Source: Branchiostoma floridae (taxonomy: Eukaryota > Chordata > Leptocardii > Amphioxiformes > Branchiostomatidae). Taken from it: DNA of 56,650 nt. This document shows positions 32,138-43,378 of this stretch, one piece after another (positions within the stretch are counted from its first letter, which is position 1; each line of letters starts with the position of its first letter). The notes below the pieces were generated by a model. That model made no database searches, was not told the origin of the DNA, and saw nothing but the letters and a program-made list of their open reading frames with translations. A program made the translations under genes and the position numbers. The stretch lies in the NCBI RefSeq assembly GCF_000003815.2, contig NC_049993.1:13141148-13197797 (forward strand). Direction: 5' to 3'.

Positions 32138-34325
32138 TTAGGACTTTTCCTTGTCTTCTGGGAACACATATTTACTCTTATCAAACCACAAGTCATCGTA
32201 GTATGTGTCATAGAACTCTTGGTCATAGGGCTTCTTGGATGGCCAGTTCTCGGGAACGCCCATTGGTGGACCGTTCAGAGCAGTGAACTGCGGTCTCCAG
32301 TTCTCGATCTTGGATACTTTGTACAGGAAGCCGGCGGCACCAAGGTAGATGCAGCTCTGCGCAGCAAGGGAATAGCTGTGCACTGTGTGAGAACAGGAAT
32401 AGTTATCAGAAGTGGTAAAATCTAACACTGGTAATGGTGGTGGGCCTCAATTAAGTAGTTTTGAACAGGAACTATTGGAGCTATAGCTACACACACACAA
32501 AATATATTCAAATCTTGTCACGAATGCTTGAGTTATCCTGTTCTCAAATTAAGCAACAAGTGTTTGTCAACAAAGTCAAAATCACATTTGTAATATCTTG
32601 GAGTTTGTGGCTGAAACAATAATAACAAAACACAATGGAAGGCAAAACATGTTCCCAATGACTTCTCACTTCAATTTTTTAAGATCTCTGAACATAAAAT
32701 CAACACGAAAATTTCCAAATACAGTAAATGTAATTTCCTAGACTGAGGAACACTGTAACTGAAACAATCTAACATCCGGGGATACAAACTGAGCTCGAGC
32801 CACGTTTGGGATGGCATTCTCGCTGCTGCAGCACCACCTACATAGGCTATAAGTAGCAGTGAGAAGTAGATCTAGCCATTCTACCCTGATGATGATGTCT
32901 GACATACACCGAAACGTTGGAAGTGAGTACTCCCTGCTTGTGCCTAAAGATTCTTACTATATGTGACAATCTATTTCTAAAAAATCAATCCCTGTAACTG
33001 TAAGATGAAGAGAACTTACTCCTGACTCCAATGAAAGTTCCTGCAGCACAGCCACCCATTGCATAGTTGAACTCATCATCTCCTCGCTTCTGTGCTAGCA
33101 GTTGTGTGGTCAGGCCAAATATCGCACCAAGGCCAGCTATTGGGAGAAAAGGGATACAGTCATGGCCTGGTGGGTAGACTGCTCACTTTGAATTGAAAAA
33201 GTTGCACTGCAGGTTCAAATGCTGGCTGGGTGATACAAAAGACATGGTACATTGATGAAGGCTAGACATCCAGGACTGGTACTGGTACTTTATCACAGTA
33301 TATGATTTTTTCCCACTGATTTCTGTGTCATTGACTATTTCCAAAATTTTGTAAGGATTTTTTCACAGCATAGGGGGCATTTTAGCTTGGAAAAGACAGA
33401 TAGCATGCAGCACAGGCATGAGCATTTTAGTTGGTCTGGGGGGTGGTGGGATCCTCCCTAAATGTTTAAATCTAAAAGTATATATATATATAGTTTTTAT
33501 ATTTGTTACAAAACAACAAAAAAGCTCCCTATGTTGGTTGCAACAGTGTAGAGGCCCAAATCATAGCATAGGGGCCCAAATCACAGCATAGGGGATACAA
33601 ATCACAGAGTAGGGCACCTCTATGCCAAACTGTGCTGGCGAGAACCCTGTTTAAAATTGGTCTTTATTCACATTGACACCCACATATTTTATCAGTACTT
33701 ACCAAACGTAGCAGTGGTGCTTGCAGTTCTCATCAATACCTCCACTGGTCCGGTCAGTTTGTTCTTATAGGACTGCATAATCAGCCAGTAGGACAGCCCA
33801 ACAAGACCTGAAATACATATCATTATAACATATTCATCATTCATAATGGACAGGACAAGTAACACCACACTGTGGCACACTAGTCTATGCAACACTGCAT
33901 ACACTACGTACTCTACGCCACACTACTACATGTAGTACACTCACTACACTACACTACACTACACTACACTACACTAGTCTACACAGTAGTACACTACACT
34001 ACATTCTCCACACATCTCGAGTCATATTGAGATTCTACTTCACTCTAGATGTACCTCAATCGATATCAAACTAAACGATCCAATGAGTGTATTGAGTCTG
34101 ACATAGGCTACATCTTTGGTTAAAAGTACAACTTTTCGGTCTCTACCGACGTCGACCAAAAGAACGGAAAAACTCACCAGCTGAGGTGGATATCTTGGTG
34201 ACAACCAACGTCTTTCCAAAGACGTCTTCTCCGTCTTTCTTCTCCCAGTAGTTCCCGTAAAACTTACGGAGCTTCCCCTTGTAGGGGTTGAGGAATGGGG
34301 TCCTCCAAGAAACACCCCAAGTCAT
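32138..34325 (-). CDS. NDUFA11: NADH:ubiquinone oxidoreductase subunit A11-like (complex I, Tim17/22/23 fold), four exons
   Basis: Minus-strand exons 34178-34325, 33703-33807, 33020-33136 and 32138-32382 join in frame to 615 nt, 204 aa. The order matches NDUFA11 (B14.7): a YWEKKDGEDVFGKT segment, a first hydrophobic helix (AGLVGLSYWLIM), a conserved AxxT region (LMRTASTTATFGKAGLGAIFGLTTQLLAQ), a Gly-rich NYAMGGCAAGTFIGVR segment, then HSYSLAAQSCIYLGAAGFLYK. These four membrane segments are of the Tim17/22/23 type. The protein would be an accessory subunit in the mitochondrial inner membrane that stabilises complex I. The human protein is 141 aa as I recall; this one has an N-terminal extension and an acidic, Tyr-rich C-terminal tail of about 45 residues ending KYVFPEDKEKS. 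It diverges from SARAF over a shared promoter. I am sure of the family and fairly sure of the subunit. Confidence 0.8.
32760..32960 (+). repeat. Retroelement-like fragment with CTGATGA...CCGAAACG motif
   Basis: In NDUFA11-like intron 3, CTGATGATGATGTC is followed by ACACCGAAACGTTGG. Comparable CTGATG...GAAA strings occur at the 3' ends of Penelope-like elements, where hammerhead ribozymes are known. The spacing does not give a proper stem II here, so no functional ribozyme is claimed. Confidence 0.3.
33163..33235 (+). repeat. tRNA-derived SINE head
   Basis: TGGCCTGGTGGGTAG (A box) and GGTTCAAATGC (B box) lie about 35 bases apart, as in tRNA-derived SINEs. It is just upstream (minus-strand sense) of the NDUFA11-like exon 3 acceptor. 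Confidence 0.5.
33900..34010. repeat. (CACTA)n microsatellite
   Basis: Pentamer ACACT/CACTA repeats, perfect over about 30 bases and decayed on both sides. In NDUFA11-like intron 1. Confidence 0.85.
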
Positions 34326-34980
34326 CTTGTTTTACGTCTTTTCCCGGCCAAGAAAAAAATTACATCTCCAAAGTCAGGACATCATGGCGGCCGAAGGACA
34401 AAATGTAACCTCTGACCTATTTTTTATTATTTTCAAGTCACAGATTTTTAATCATAAACATCTTTGATATATGAATTACATATTTTGGAAAATAAGCTAT
34501 AACATAGATGGAATTTTCCTGAAAATTGGATTTTATATCGACTTTTTTTAAGCTTGAAATCTTTTCCCAGAATGCATCTTAAGCTGAGTTGTCATTTAAC
34601 AACTTCCGGCTACTTTACAGAGTGTGAAAAAGATATTCATCCGCAATTATCTGATTTCTGGTTAGCAAGTTATTGATGATTTTGGCCTGAAATTCTTAAT
34701 TTTGGGTCCATTTCTCTTTTAATATTAGATTTGTGGTGAAAATTGCATATATTTGCTTGAAATTTTGATTACTAAATTAAATGATTGGAGAACTATTTTC
34801 TGTACATGGTTGACGTGCTGAGGTGAACTGACGTGTAAACAGTCCAGGGGTCACCAGAGGTTGACATAGTCTAACTCGTCACTTTGTCGTCCGGAAAGGA
34901 AGGTTTTGAAGCGTCTTTCGAGTGTTTTAACCGTAAAATCTGTTCGTACTAGAGTTGAGAAGTTCTTGAGACGTTGTAAG
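34326..34980. promoter_or_regulatory. Divergent promoter between the NDUFA11-like gene and SARAF
   Basis: The two start codons are 655 bases apart and diverge. Visible motifs: ATGGCGGC (34384-34391, YY1 type, close to the NDUFA11-like ATG), CCCAGAATGC (34566-34575, ZNF143/Staf core) and ACTTCCGG (34602-34609, ETS core). There is no convincing TATA box near either gene. The middle is AT-rich. Confidence 0.6.
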
Positions 34981-37900
34981 ATGAAGCTAGGCGGCGAGGA
35001 CAGGTGGTCGATACCGCTAGTAGCGGTCGTGATCGTCAGTCTTGTTTCGAGACCGTCTCTGGCTACGTCTTATGGTAAGAAATTAGAACTCTTCTTCTTC
35101 TTCTTTCGGTTAACTCTATTAGATAGCAGAATTTAGAAAGAAATATGAAGTTCTTTACAAAAGATGATGCCTGTAGTCTAGAAAAGTATCTTCTTTGATG
35201 TAGTTAGTCTTCATTTATCTTGCTTTCGTGGTCCGTATATAGGTATTGAACTATTGATACCTGTTCAAAAATCCGTTTGGTTTGGATATGGCCCAGCAGC
35301 CTTGTGACAAGTTCCTTCAACATTGCCAAAAAAATATTTCGTTTTATAACCGGATCCTGATATGTTTTTACGGTCGATAACCTCATTTTTGTTTTGAAAT
35401 CCTATATTTTATTGGCCATATGCGATGACAGTGTTTATGACATCCCTAAAGTATACGTGTACTAAAATACCAATGGTGAATCATTTTACATGGGGGGGGG
35501 GGGGGGTGAATTGTCATCTGTGCCACACCTCCTTGATTTGACACTCAATTATTTCAAAATTATTCCCATGTTATTTTGTCACATAATTGTATCATTATAG
35601 AAGTTTTATGTGGATACCATTTTAAAGGTCATTAAACAAAAAATACATTATATTAAACTACGAGTATGATTTTCAAAAACATCTAATTGCTACAAGAGAA
35701 ACATGCACAAGTCTTAGCATCTTTATACTGTTTTATATATGCTTTTGCATACATGCTCATGATATGTATGTTTTGAATCAGGTGTCTTAAGTAAAACCTT
35801 AGTTTTATCTTTACCTAAAGAAAGATTGATTGTATGATAAGCCATGAAACTTTCATGTATGTAATGTATTGGTTGATATTCACCTGTGTACGTGTAGGTG
35901 GGGAACGTGTGTTGTTAGAAGATGTGAAGGTTCTGACTCTTTATAATGGACGGATGACAAACTCCAGAAGAGCAGGACCTGTACCACAGGTAAGGATTTT
36001 TAACTACGTATAACGTATACGTTTTACTTGCTGCTTAGTTATTTGCTTCTACTGTTTTCATCTAGCTTTATAAATTACATGCAGCTAGAGGGACAAATGT
36101 TAGCTGTGACTGGTCATTCAATGTCACTGTGATACAATTTGTATAACTAGCTGCGGAGGCTATACTGGATGTACAGATGCAGTTATAAACTGTGTTCTTG
36201 ATTAGTTAAGTGATTTGCAAAATTATTGCTATGTTTTAATGCATGGACAGGACAAGGTTGTCTACGAGACATCAAATATTTGTGGTATTCAACATTGATG
36301 TGTGTAATAAACAACAAACTGTTAGCTGTCAATAAGGACACGTCATCACAAAGCGACAGTATGTTATTGTTCACCACCAGCATTAGACCACGCCCATTTA
36401 ATTTCTTGTTTCACAGATTTTTGTGTCAAAAATAATAAATAGGACTTACAAAATAAGATTTAAAAAAGAAGCAGGCAAAATAAGAGAATGGAGTGATGCT
36501 TCATCATAACCTGAACTGTACATGTGATGTTTTTTTTTTTTTAGATTAGTCTCAAATATGAAAAAAACATTGAGCGGTGACTCAGTGCAAGTAAAAAGCA
36601 AGAAATAAAGCTTTTGTTACACAAAAAAATGTCTACTACTGGTAAATAGAGAAACGGAAAGATAAGGGGTGTGAGTAAATCAAATAGATTTGTCTGGACA
36701 TGCATATGCAGCTTGTACTCTTTAGTACAAACAGGGCTCAAAATACCACCTGCATATGCAGGTTAGTGCAGGTAAAATTGGAGCTGTGCAGGTATTTCTG
36801 GTGTCTACCTGCACCTAACCTGCACTGGGCCATGTACTGGGTTTTATACATAAATGTCCTGTGATGTAGGTGAATGTGGTTTATCATTAGCTGCATTGAC
36901 ATAAAGTATAAAAGAAAAAAGAGCAATGGTTCCTGAACAATTTTAATATGATCCATACTTCCTAAATTCAGAGTGGTGCAGGTAAAATTTGTCTGGTGCA
37001 GGTAATGTTCAATGTTACCTGCACCAGTGCAGGTATGCAGAAAAAAGTATTTCGAGCCCTAACAAACCTGGTGTGTTAGGCCATGAGGCAGTTTAACAGG
37101 TATGCAATGCAGCAGGCTTTTAGCCAGGCATGCGTCAACGCGTCATCTGGACGCCCTTTTCTTAGAATAACAAGAAATTTGATGCCCCTGGACGCCCTAT
37201 TCTGGGGAGAAAATCCTCTGACAAGCATGAAATTCTGATTGACCAGGGATGCAACCAGGTCATCTGTGGTCACAGTCTTCTACTGTGATATCTGTAACAG
37301 TACATTGTGTATTTTTGCCTCTTGGGATACCTTAGAATTCACTTTTTAAACTTAAAATCATCAAAAACTCTGCACCATGGAAGGTCAATGCCCCCAGACC
37401 CCTCCTACAATAGTCACTTACCGCGACTCACCAGTAAGTTTGGACTCCCTATTATAAAATCCTAGCTAAAAGCCTGCAATGCAGCCAAATCCCCCCCCCC
37501 CAAAAAAATATGTAGGTTATGTATTGAGTTGCCAATTGTGTACTGATTAAAAAAAATTTAATTTTCTGTTTCCAGCTGAAATGTGTTGGAGGTTCAGCAG
37601 GATGTAGTAGCTTTGTGCCACAGGTGGTACAGTGTATCAACCAGGGGTCGGACGGATACGACATACAGGTAAGGAGATATCCTTGTCACTAGTAAATACT
37701 GTATGCTGGGCTACGCCCATCTCTTATTCATAAACAAGAAGTTTCAAACCTATAAAATGTTACTTCCAAAATTAAGAGACATATTTTAACCATAACTACA
37801 TGTAAATTAATTGAATTTACTTTATGATGTGTAGTTCACAATAAGTGTTTGTTTCTGTATATGTCTGTTGTCAATCATCCTTACTTAAAAGTATTATTAT

Positions 37901-40141
37901 ATGGTCTTTTCAGACATATTATATACATTTTTGTATTTAGCAGTATACATCATGTAGCTTAGCTTAGCTTAGTGCTCTGAGGTTATTGATATAGAATACT
38001 ATGTATAAAATTGTGATGCATATAATAGAGCTATGTACAATAACATACTACATTTATGTTCAAGCTACATTTCTCTTCAAAATTTCTGTTTAAAACCCCT
38101 ACCACCTCTGAACTTCACATGTACTTCCTGTCAATCCTGCAAGTTTGACCTTTGTGGAGACACTATCTTCCTACCACTCTATTCATATTGTATTCAAAGA
38201 CACACAAGAACACAAATATCCATAGGAAAAACAAGTTAGACAATAAAAAAAAACCTCCATATTTAAAGGCAAAGATTGCAGACTTTATAAGTTTATATAT
38301 TGTTTGTCTGACATCCATTTGTTGTTGTTTACAGTGGGAGTGTAAGACAGACATGGACAATGCCTACAGGTTTGGGCATGTGGAGGTTTCTTGCGAGGGC
38401 TATGACTATCCTGATGACCCCTATATCCTCAGAGGCTCTTGTGGGGTAAGCGAGTATACACTTTGCAGGAAATATTCTTTCTGTAGATCTACAACTAGTG
38501 CTGTTCGTGGTGCTGTTTTTGATGTTCTTTTTTGTTCCAAGTTGCAAAGCAAATTCTATCTCAAACTATTGGTTAAGTGCAAATATGATTTTCTGTGAAA
38601 CTTTCAGAAGTTACATTCCCTGTCGTAATGCACCTACCTTGCCATCTTTTCCTACAGCTTGAATATACTTTAGACTTCACCAAGGAAGGCTATGAGAAAC
38701 AGAACTCTGGTGGTGGTGCCGGGTACAGCCATGACTACTACAGGGACGAGACCTCACACTACAGCTCGTATGGGGCGGGGCATGGTTACCAGGGTTACAA
38801 GAAGACCTCCTGGTTTGGCGACCTGGTGTTCCTGGGAATCGTGGCGCTCGTTGGATACGCGATATACCAGACCTGCATAGCATCACCGCACGAGGGGTGA
38901 GTGTGGATTGACTTTCAAAGCACTTAGAAGATTGCATCTGGGAAGAAAAGCTTTGCACAAGTATAGATATACATCAACATAGAGATTGCAGTCCAGTGTT
39001 CTCACCAGGCCTTTTCAGCATAGCGGGCCGATACGCTGTGGGCTGGAAAAATGACGCTGTAAAAAGCCCGCTACGCTGTATTTTCACCCAGCGTAGCGGC
39101 CAAAAAATGGGGGAAAACTGGAAAAATACCGTACTAAAAATACGAAAGCACGTGCCAAGCACGCGTCTCCGCTGTTTCAGGAAGTTTCAGCTCGAAGGGA
39201 GGTGTTTTACAGCACCCCGCGTACCGCTATCTCGCAGCCCCCACCCAGGACCGCCCCTTGCGCGGCGTGCGTTCTGTACTGTAAACAGAGAACCGGCACA
39301 AAACTTGTAAAAAGTTTCGGTTCAAGTCCGGTCAAAATCGGAACGGCAAGAAACGCTTCTTGGACTTGCACAAAAATAGCACTTGTATATATTCCCTTTT
39401 ATGTTGCAGTATACTTGTAAATCATCTAAAACCTTCCAAAGATCGAGAAATTTGCGTTGAGAAATGACGAAAAACATCGTGCCTGCATGCATGCAGACAG
39501 CTAGCGGTAATGGCGGCGAAAACATCGTAAAATCTCGCAAAAAATTCTCGCGAGATCTGATGCGTCTCTGTGACGTCAGGGGAAACTAGCGATCTCATTG
39601 GTTTAGGCAAAGACTTTAGGATAAACAACAGCAGCGACCGCCATTTTTGGAGCAAATTTTACCGTATTTTACCCCGAAAATTTCTGCCGTTTTGGAGATT
39701 TTGCGGGCCCAAAACTCATATCAAAAGGAAGCAAAGGTATTCTTGTTGTTTTTACGTCCAACACCTCTTATGTGAACGCATTATTCGTCCGCCGATCGCG
39801 AACTTGAAAGTCGGCCGGGGATGCCCCGGGCCGTGCCGAGCACATGTTTCTGCGTGTTTTGTTCTGTTTACGATGAAAAAAAATACGATGAAAACAGAGA
39901 CTGTCAAAGTTGTTTATCTAGATAAAGTTGGTGGCAAACCGGACAATATTTATTAAAGTACGGTTGAGCTGAGTAAAGTATGTTGTTTATGAGTTTTTAG
40001 TTGTCTTTGATGCTTTGACACAAAGTATCGTTACGTCAAACTGCTACAATTATCGTATATATGCCCCTAAAAACTGATACAATAAGCCTTCTGAATAGCC
40101 TAAAATGCAAGAGCTTCCGGGGGGCTTCGCCCCCCTGGGTC

Positions 40142-40172
<31 letters not shown>

Positions 40173-42274
40173 CGGGGGCCTTCGGCGGCCCCCGGACCCC
40201 TGCCCGACGCTGTAAAAAATTCCTGGTGAGAACACTGCAGTCTGGCATAATCTCCAACTCTACCAGTACAGATCCCGATGTCAACATGATTGGCATTCTA
40301 GGAATGTGTTAGAGTGGTCTTCCATGCTGAAAATTCTAAATTTCAAGTCAATCCATTGATCTAATGTGGTATGAATCAAAGTTGAAAATTTCTGAATGTT
40401 TATCTTTTTAAGGGAATGTCTTTAGATTTACGGAAAGCCATCAGGATCTCTTCCAGAAGAATCAGAAATTTTGCCTGATGTATATCTATACCCTGACATA
40501 TCTATTTTTAGCTTTGAAGACAACATTCATATTGTATCATTGCCATGCCATGTTTTTATTCACATACTCTTATAGTAGCATATCAGTAGCATTGCCAAAT
40601 TGTGAACTATTTTTTGTGTTCATCACTGATTTCTATTGTTGTTTATTTGTTGTTGTTGTTGTTTGTTGCCACAGAACCCCCTATACTGACGATGGGACAG
40701 GTTCCACCTACAGACAGGGGGGTCCCAGTGCCCCTCCCCCTCCTGGCTTCAGACCAGACTACATGCCAGGTATGTAAAATCCAACCCTCTCTGATATATC
40801 AACATGTTATAAAGACTATAAAAACCATTGTTTTGTTTCATTTTTTACTGACAAATAAAAGTAGTAGACGCATGCTTGCATGTCGGTGTCCCTATTTGTA
40901 TTTCAAAAGATTGTAGAAAAAGAGTAAAGAGCATTTCAGCTCATAGATTGAGTTGAGATTATTGAGTTTCTTGAGATGCCCTTTAGCTCAGATTCCGAGC
41001 TAATCTTCCAGGGCTCATACATTAAAAACATACAGTATATACAAATGCAAAAACAAATACAATAGCATACAGAGACAGATCAGACAAATACATGTACATA
41101 CATAAAGTCTAAAATCAGGAAGTGAGTCTTGTAAGTGAGTCGCGAAGTGAGATTATAATCAGTCTTCTGGTGTTCTTTTTGAACTTCACGTATAGACATT
41201 TTGTGGTGGCTATTTGAGAGGATCTGAAGATCTTTAAATGTCCAAAAATGCTTGAGGTATGATTCATTGACATGCAAACTGGGACTCCAAAATGGCGGCA
41301 GACACAGTGATAACATTATGTAAAAATACCTGGATTTGTAATGGCACAACACTCAACATCCATGTATGACCATGTGTTGTTCTTGACAGGCTCCAGCAGT
41401 TATTCTTCCTCCTACGACAGCGGCTATACCGGGACGTCCCAGTCACGTACTCACAACACACAGCAAGGTACCGGGAGCAGCTTCGGAGGATTCTGGGGCG
41501 GGGCAGCTACAGGGGGCCTCTTGGGATACCTGTTCGGAAGTGGAAAGTAAGTCCAAATTTGATTTTCCTTTATTTATTGTAAGTTTACAGTGAAGGCAGT
41601 GTACCTCAAAAATTGGTTACAGGTATATTGGTTTAGGTGCACATCTTTCTCTGTACATTCTTTATAACTAATAATTTTTGTATGAGGATTTACAAAAGTA
41701 CATGTAGGTAGAAGTTTTCCGATTTCCAAGTACAGATTGTACTAGATTGTAAGATTTTTGACATTGGATTTACATATCTTTAATTTTCCTCTTCCTGGTT
41801 TGGAAAATGTATTTTACGTACATTATGGAAATGAATCACTAGTGTTTTAGTTTGTTCATGTTGGTACCTTTGAGTTAACGTCCAGACCTGTACCTAAACA
41901 GTTTGACAGTTAGAGTTGCCAGTATGATAATACACATTGGTAATAACAAGAAATAAAATGCTTTGGCATAATATCATAATATGCTTTGGCATAATTATAT
42001 TGATATTTATAACATGTACAAAGAAGTCAGTATGTTTTTGTTGCTGTTGTTGTTAGTCGTGGATACGGCGGATATGGTGGATACGGAGGCTATGGCGGCT
42101 ACAACCACTACCCTCGCCACACGGCGTGGGGCCCGCGGCGCACCGGTTGGTCCAGCTGGTTCGGACCGTCCACCGGCGGTTACAGGTCTACTGGAGGGTT
42201 CGGCGGAGGCAGTGCGTTTGGCGGCGGTCGCTCTTCGTTTGGCGGTGGCAGTTCTGGTACAAGAACGGCATCTG
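34981..42274 (+). CDS. SARAF: SARAF (TMEM66), store-operated calcium entry regulator, eight exons; last exon missing
   Basis: Exons: 34981-35074, 35898-35989, 37576-37668, 38335-38445, 38658-38896, 40675-40769, 41390-41546, 42057-42274. All are in phase, giving 366 residues plus an open phase-1 end. Residues 1-29 are a signal peptide (hydrophobic core VAVVIVSLV, likely cut after SLA). The luminal domain follows the SARAF pattern: ERVLLEDVKVLTLYNGRMT, LKCVGGSAGC, VVQC, DIQWECKTDMD, VSCEGY, LRGSCG, with its paired cysteines. One membrane helix spans about residues 184-204. The cytosolic tail is Pro-rich (APPPPGFRPDYMPG), then Gly/Ser/Tyr-rich with GGLLGYLFGS and many GYGG and FGGG repeats. SARAF is an ER membrane protein that drives slow Ca2+-dependent inactivation of STIM-Orai channels. 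A short terminal exon is expected after the phase-1 donor at 42275; the N-gap or bad sequence at 42730-43378 may hide it. Confidence 0.92.
36732..37061. mobile_element. MITE, CAGGGCTCGAAATAC family, copy D, 5-bp duplication ACAAA
   Basis: Left end CAGGGCTCAAAATACC, right end GTATTTCGAGCCCTA. ACAAA on both sides (36727-36731, 37062-37066). Inverted relative to copies A and B. SARAF intron 2, about 50 bases from the hAT-like copy at 37113. Confidence 0.8.
37113..37476. mobile_element. hAT-like MITE (CAGGCTTTTAGC family), intact, 8-bp duplication CAATGCAG
   Basis: Ends CAGGCTTTTAGC and GCTAAAAGCCTG, with CAATGCAG on both sides (37105-37112, 37477-37484). Inverted relative to the copy at 18962. 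SARAF intron 2, about 100 bases before exon 3. Confidence 0.85.
38994..40237. mobile_element. 1.24-kb non-autonomous DNA transposon with CAGTGTTCTCACCAGG ends
   Basis: Inverted ends CAGTGTTCTCACCAGG and CCTGGTGAGAACACTG, with CAGTC on both sides (38989-38993, 40238-40242). The interior is CpG-rich at the left (AGCGTAGCGG and GCCCGCTACGCTG repeats) and carries a GC-hairpin cluster near the right end. No transposase is recognised. It occupies most of SARAF intron 5. A terminal CAG with a short duplication suggests a hAT-related group. Confidence 0.8.
40117..40206. repeat. Cluster of three GC-rich stem-loop units
   Basis: Three successive variants of a GGGGGCTTCGCCCCC palindrome, each followed by a TGGACCCC-like spacer (units near 40118, 40147, 40172). 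The local GC content stands out sharply from the AT-rich intron. It lies inside the 38994-40237 element. Confidence 0.8.
40925..41300 (-). repeat. Possible retroelement 3' fragment
   Basis: The minus frame 41080-41352 has a LINE-tail-like flavour (HVNESYLKHF followed by basic residues), and the next stretch is UTR-like. No defining motif, so the call is tentative. SARAF intron 6. Confidence 0.25.
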
Positions 42275-42729
42275 GTGAGTTGATAAATGATTATACATTT
42301 CCAGGTCTTTAATCATAGTTCTTGGTTGCATATCTTAGCACTTCCTAAAAATGAATAAAGTCATAAATTCTAAATACACAACAACATTAGTCCATGCCCT
42401 CTTGGTTTCAAGTCCATAGCAATTTATTCTGTTTGAAAAATGTGGAAAAAGGTGTATCATGTGTGGGTTTTTTTTTGGTTACATTGAAGAAATTTGAGCT
42501 CATACAGCCTTTGTTAGCTTTCTTTACTTTTCACTGTAAAACTGGAAATATTTGTTGTGGTTTATTTCTTGTCGTGCCTTTCCACTGTGATTTAGTATCA
42601 TTGTGACTTAAACCAAAAACATCTCATCCACTTTTTCTGTAGAATTAAATCCCAGAAAAATGAATGACTTCACAGTACATTGGTGTCTTTCAAAGTACAA
42701 ATAACAAATATTTTCAGCTTCCTTGTGGT

Positions 42730-43378
42730 ATGCCAAAAGGGTTGGGGTTGTGTTGCCGGGGGGCGGGGCGCATTTAAAAAGTCCAGGCTTTTTGAAAGTG
42801 GGTTAATTCCCGAAGAAAGGCCCCAAGTTCCTTGGGCCGGTTTCCCTTTTTTAAAAAAGGGGGTTTTTTATTTCCCGCTTTTTCGGGTTTGGGGGGGGCN
42901 NNNNNNNNNNNNNNNNNNNNNNNNNNNNNNNNNNNNNNNNNNNNNNNNNNNNNNNNNNNNNNNNNNNNNNNNNNNNNNNNNNNNNNNNNNNNNNNNNNNN
43001 NNNNNNNNNNNNNNNNNNNNNNNNNNNNNNNNNNNNNNNNNNNNNNNNNNNNNNNNNNNNNNNNNNNNNNNNNNNNNNNNNNNNNNNNNNNNNNNNNNNN
43101 NNNNNNNNNNNNNNNNNNNNNNNNNNNNNNNNNNNNNNNNNNNNNNNNNNNNNNNNNNNNNNNNNNNNNNNNNNNNNNNNNNNNNNNNNNNNNNNNNNNN
43201 NNNNNNNNNNNNNNNNNNNNNNNNNNNNNNNNNNNNNNNNNNNNNNNNNNNNNNNNNNNNNNNNNNNNNNNNNNNNNNNNNNNNNNNNNNNNNNNNNNNN
43301 NNNNNNNNNNNNNNNNNNNNNNNNNNNNNNNNNNNNNNNNNNNNNNNNNNNNNNNNNNNNNNNNNNNNNNNNNNNNNN
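42730..43378. other. Low-quality sequence running into a 479-base N gap
   Basis: From about 42730 the bases show doubled homopolymers typical of read-end errors. 42900-43378 is N. Any coding call across this stretch is unsafe. The SARAF terminal exon and stop are expected here. Confidence 0.9.

Noticed and set aside
32893-32925. Functional hammerhead ribozyme at CTGATGA...CCGAAACG
   Set aside because: An extra base and a mismatch prevent a normal stem II, and stems I and III are not evident.
33930-33980. CACTA strings as possible ends of a CACTA transposon
   Set aside because: They form a plain pentamer microsatellite with no inverted partner or 3-bp duplication.
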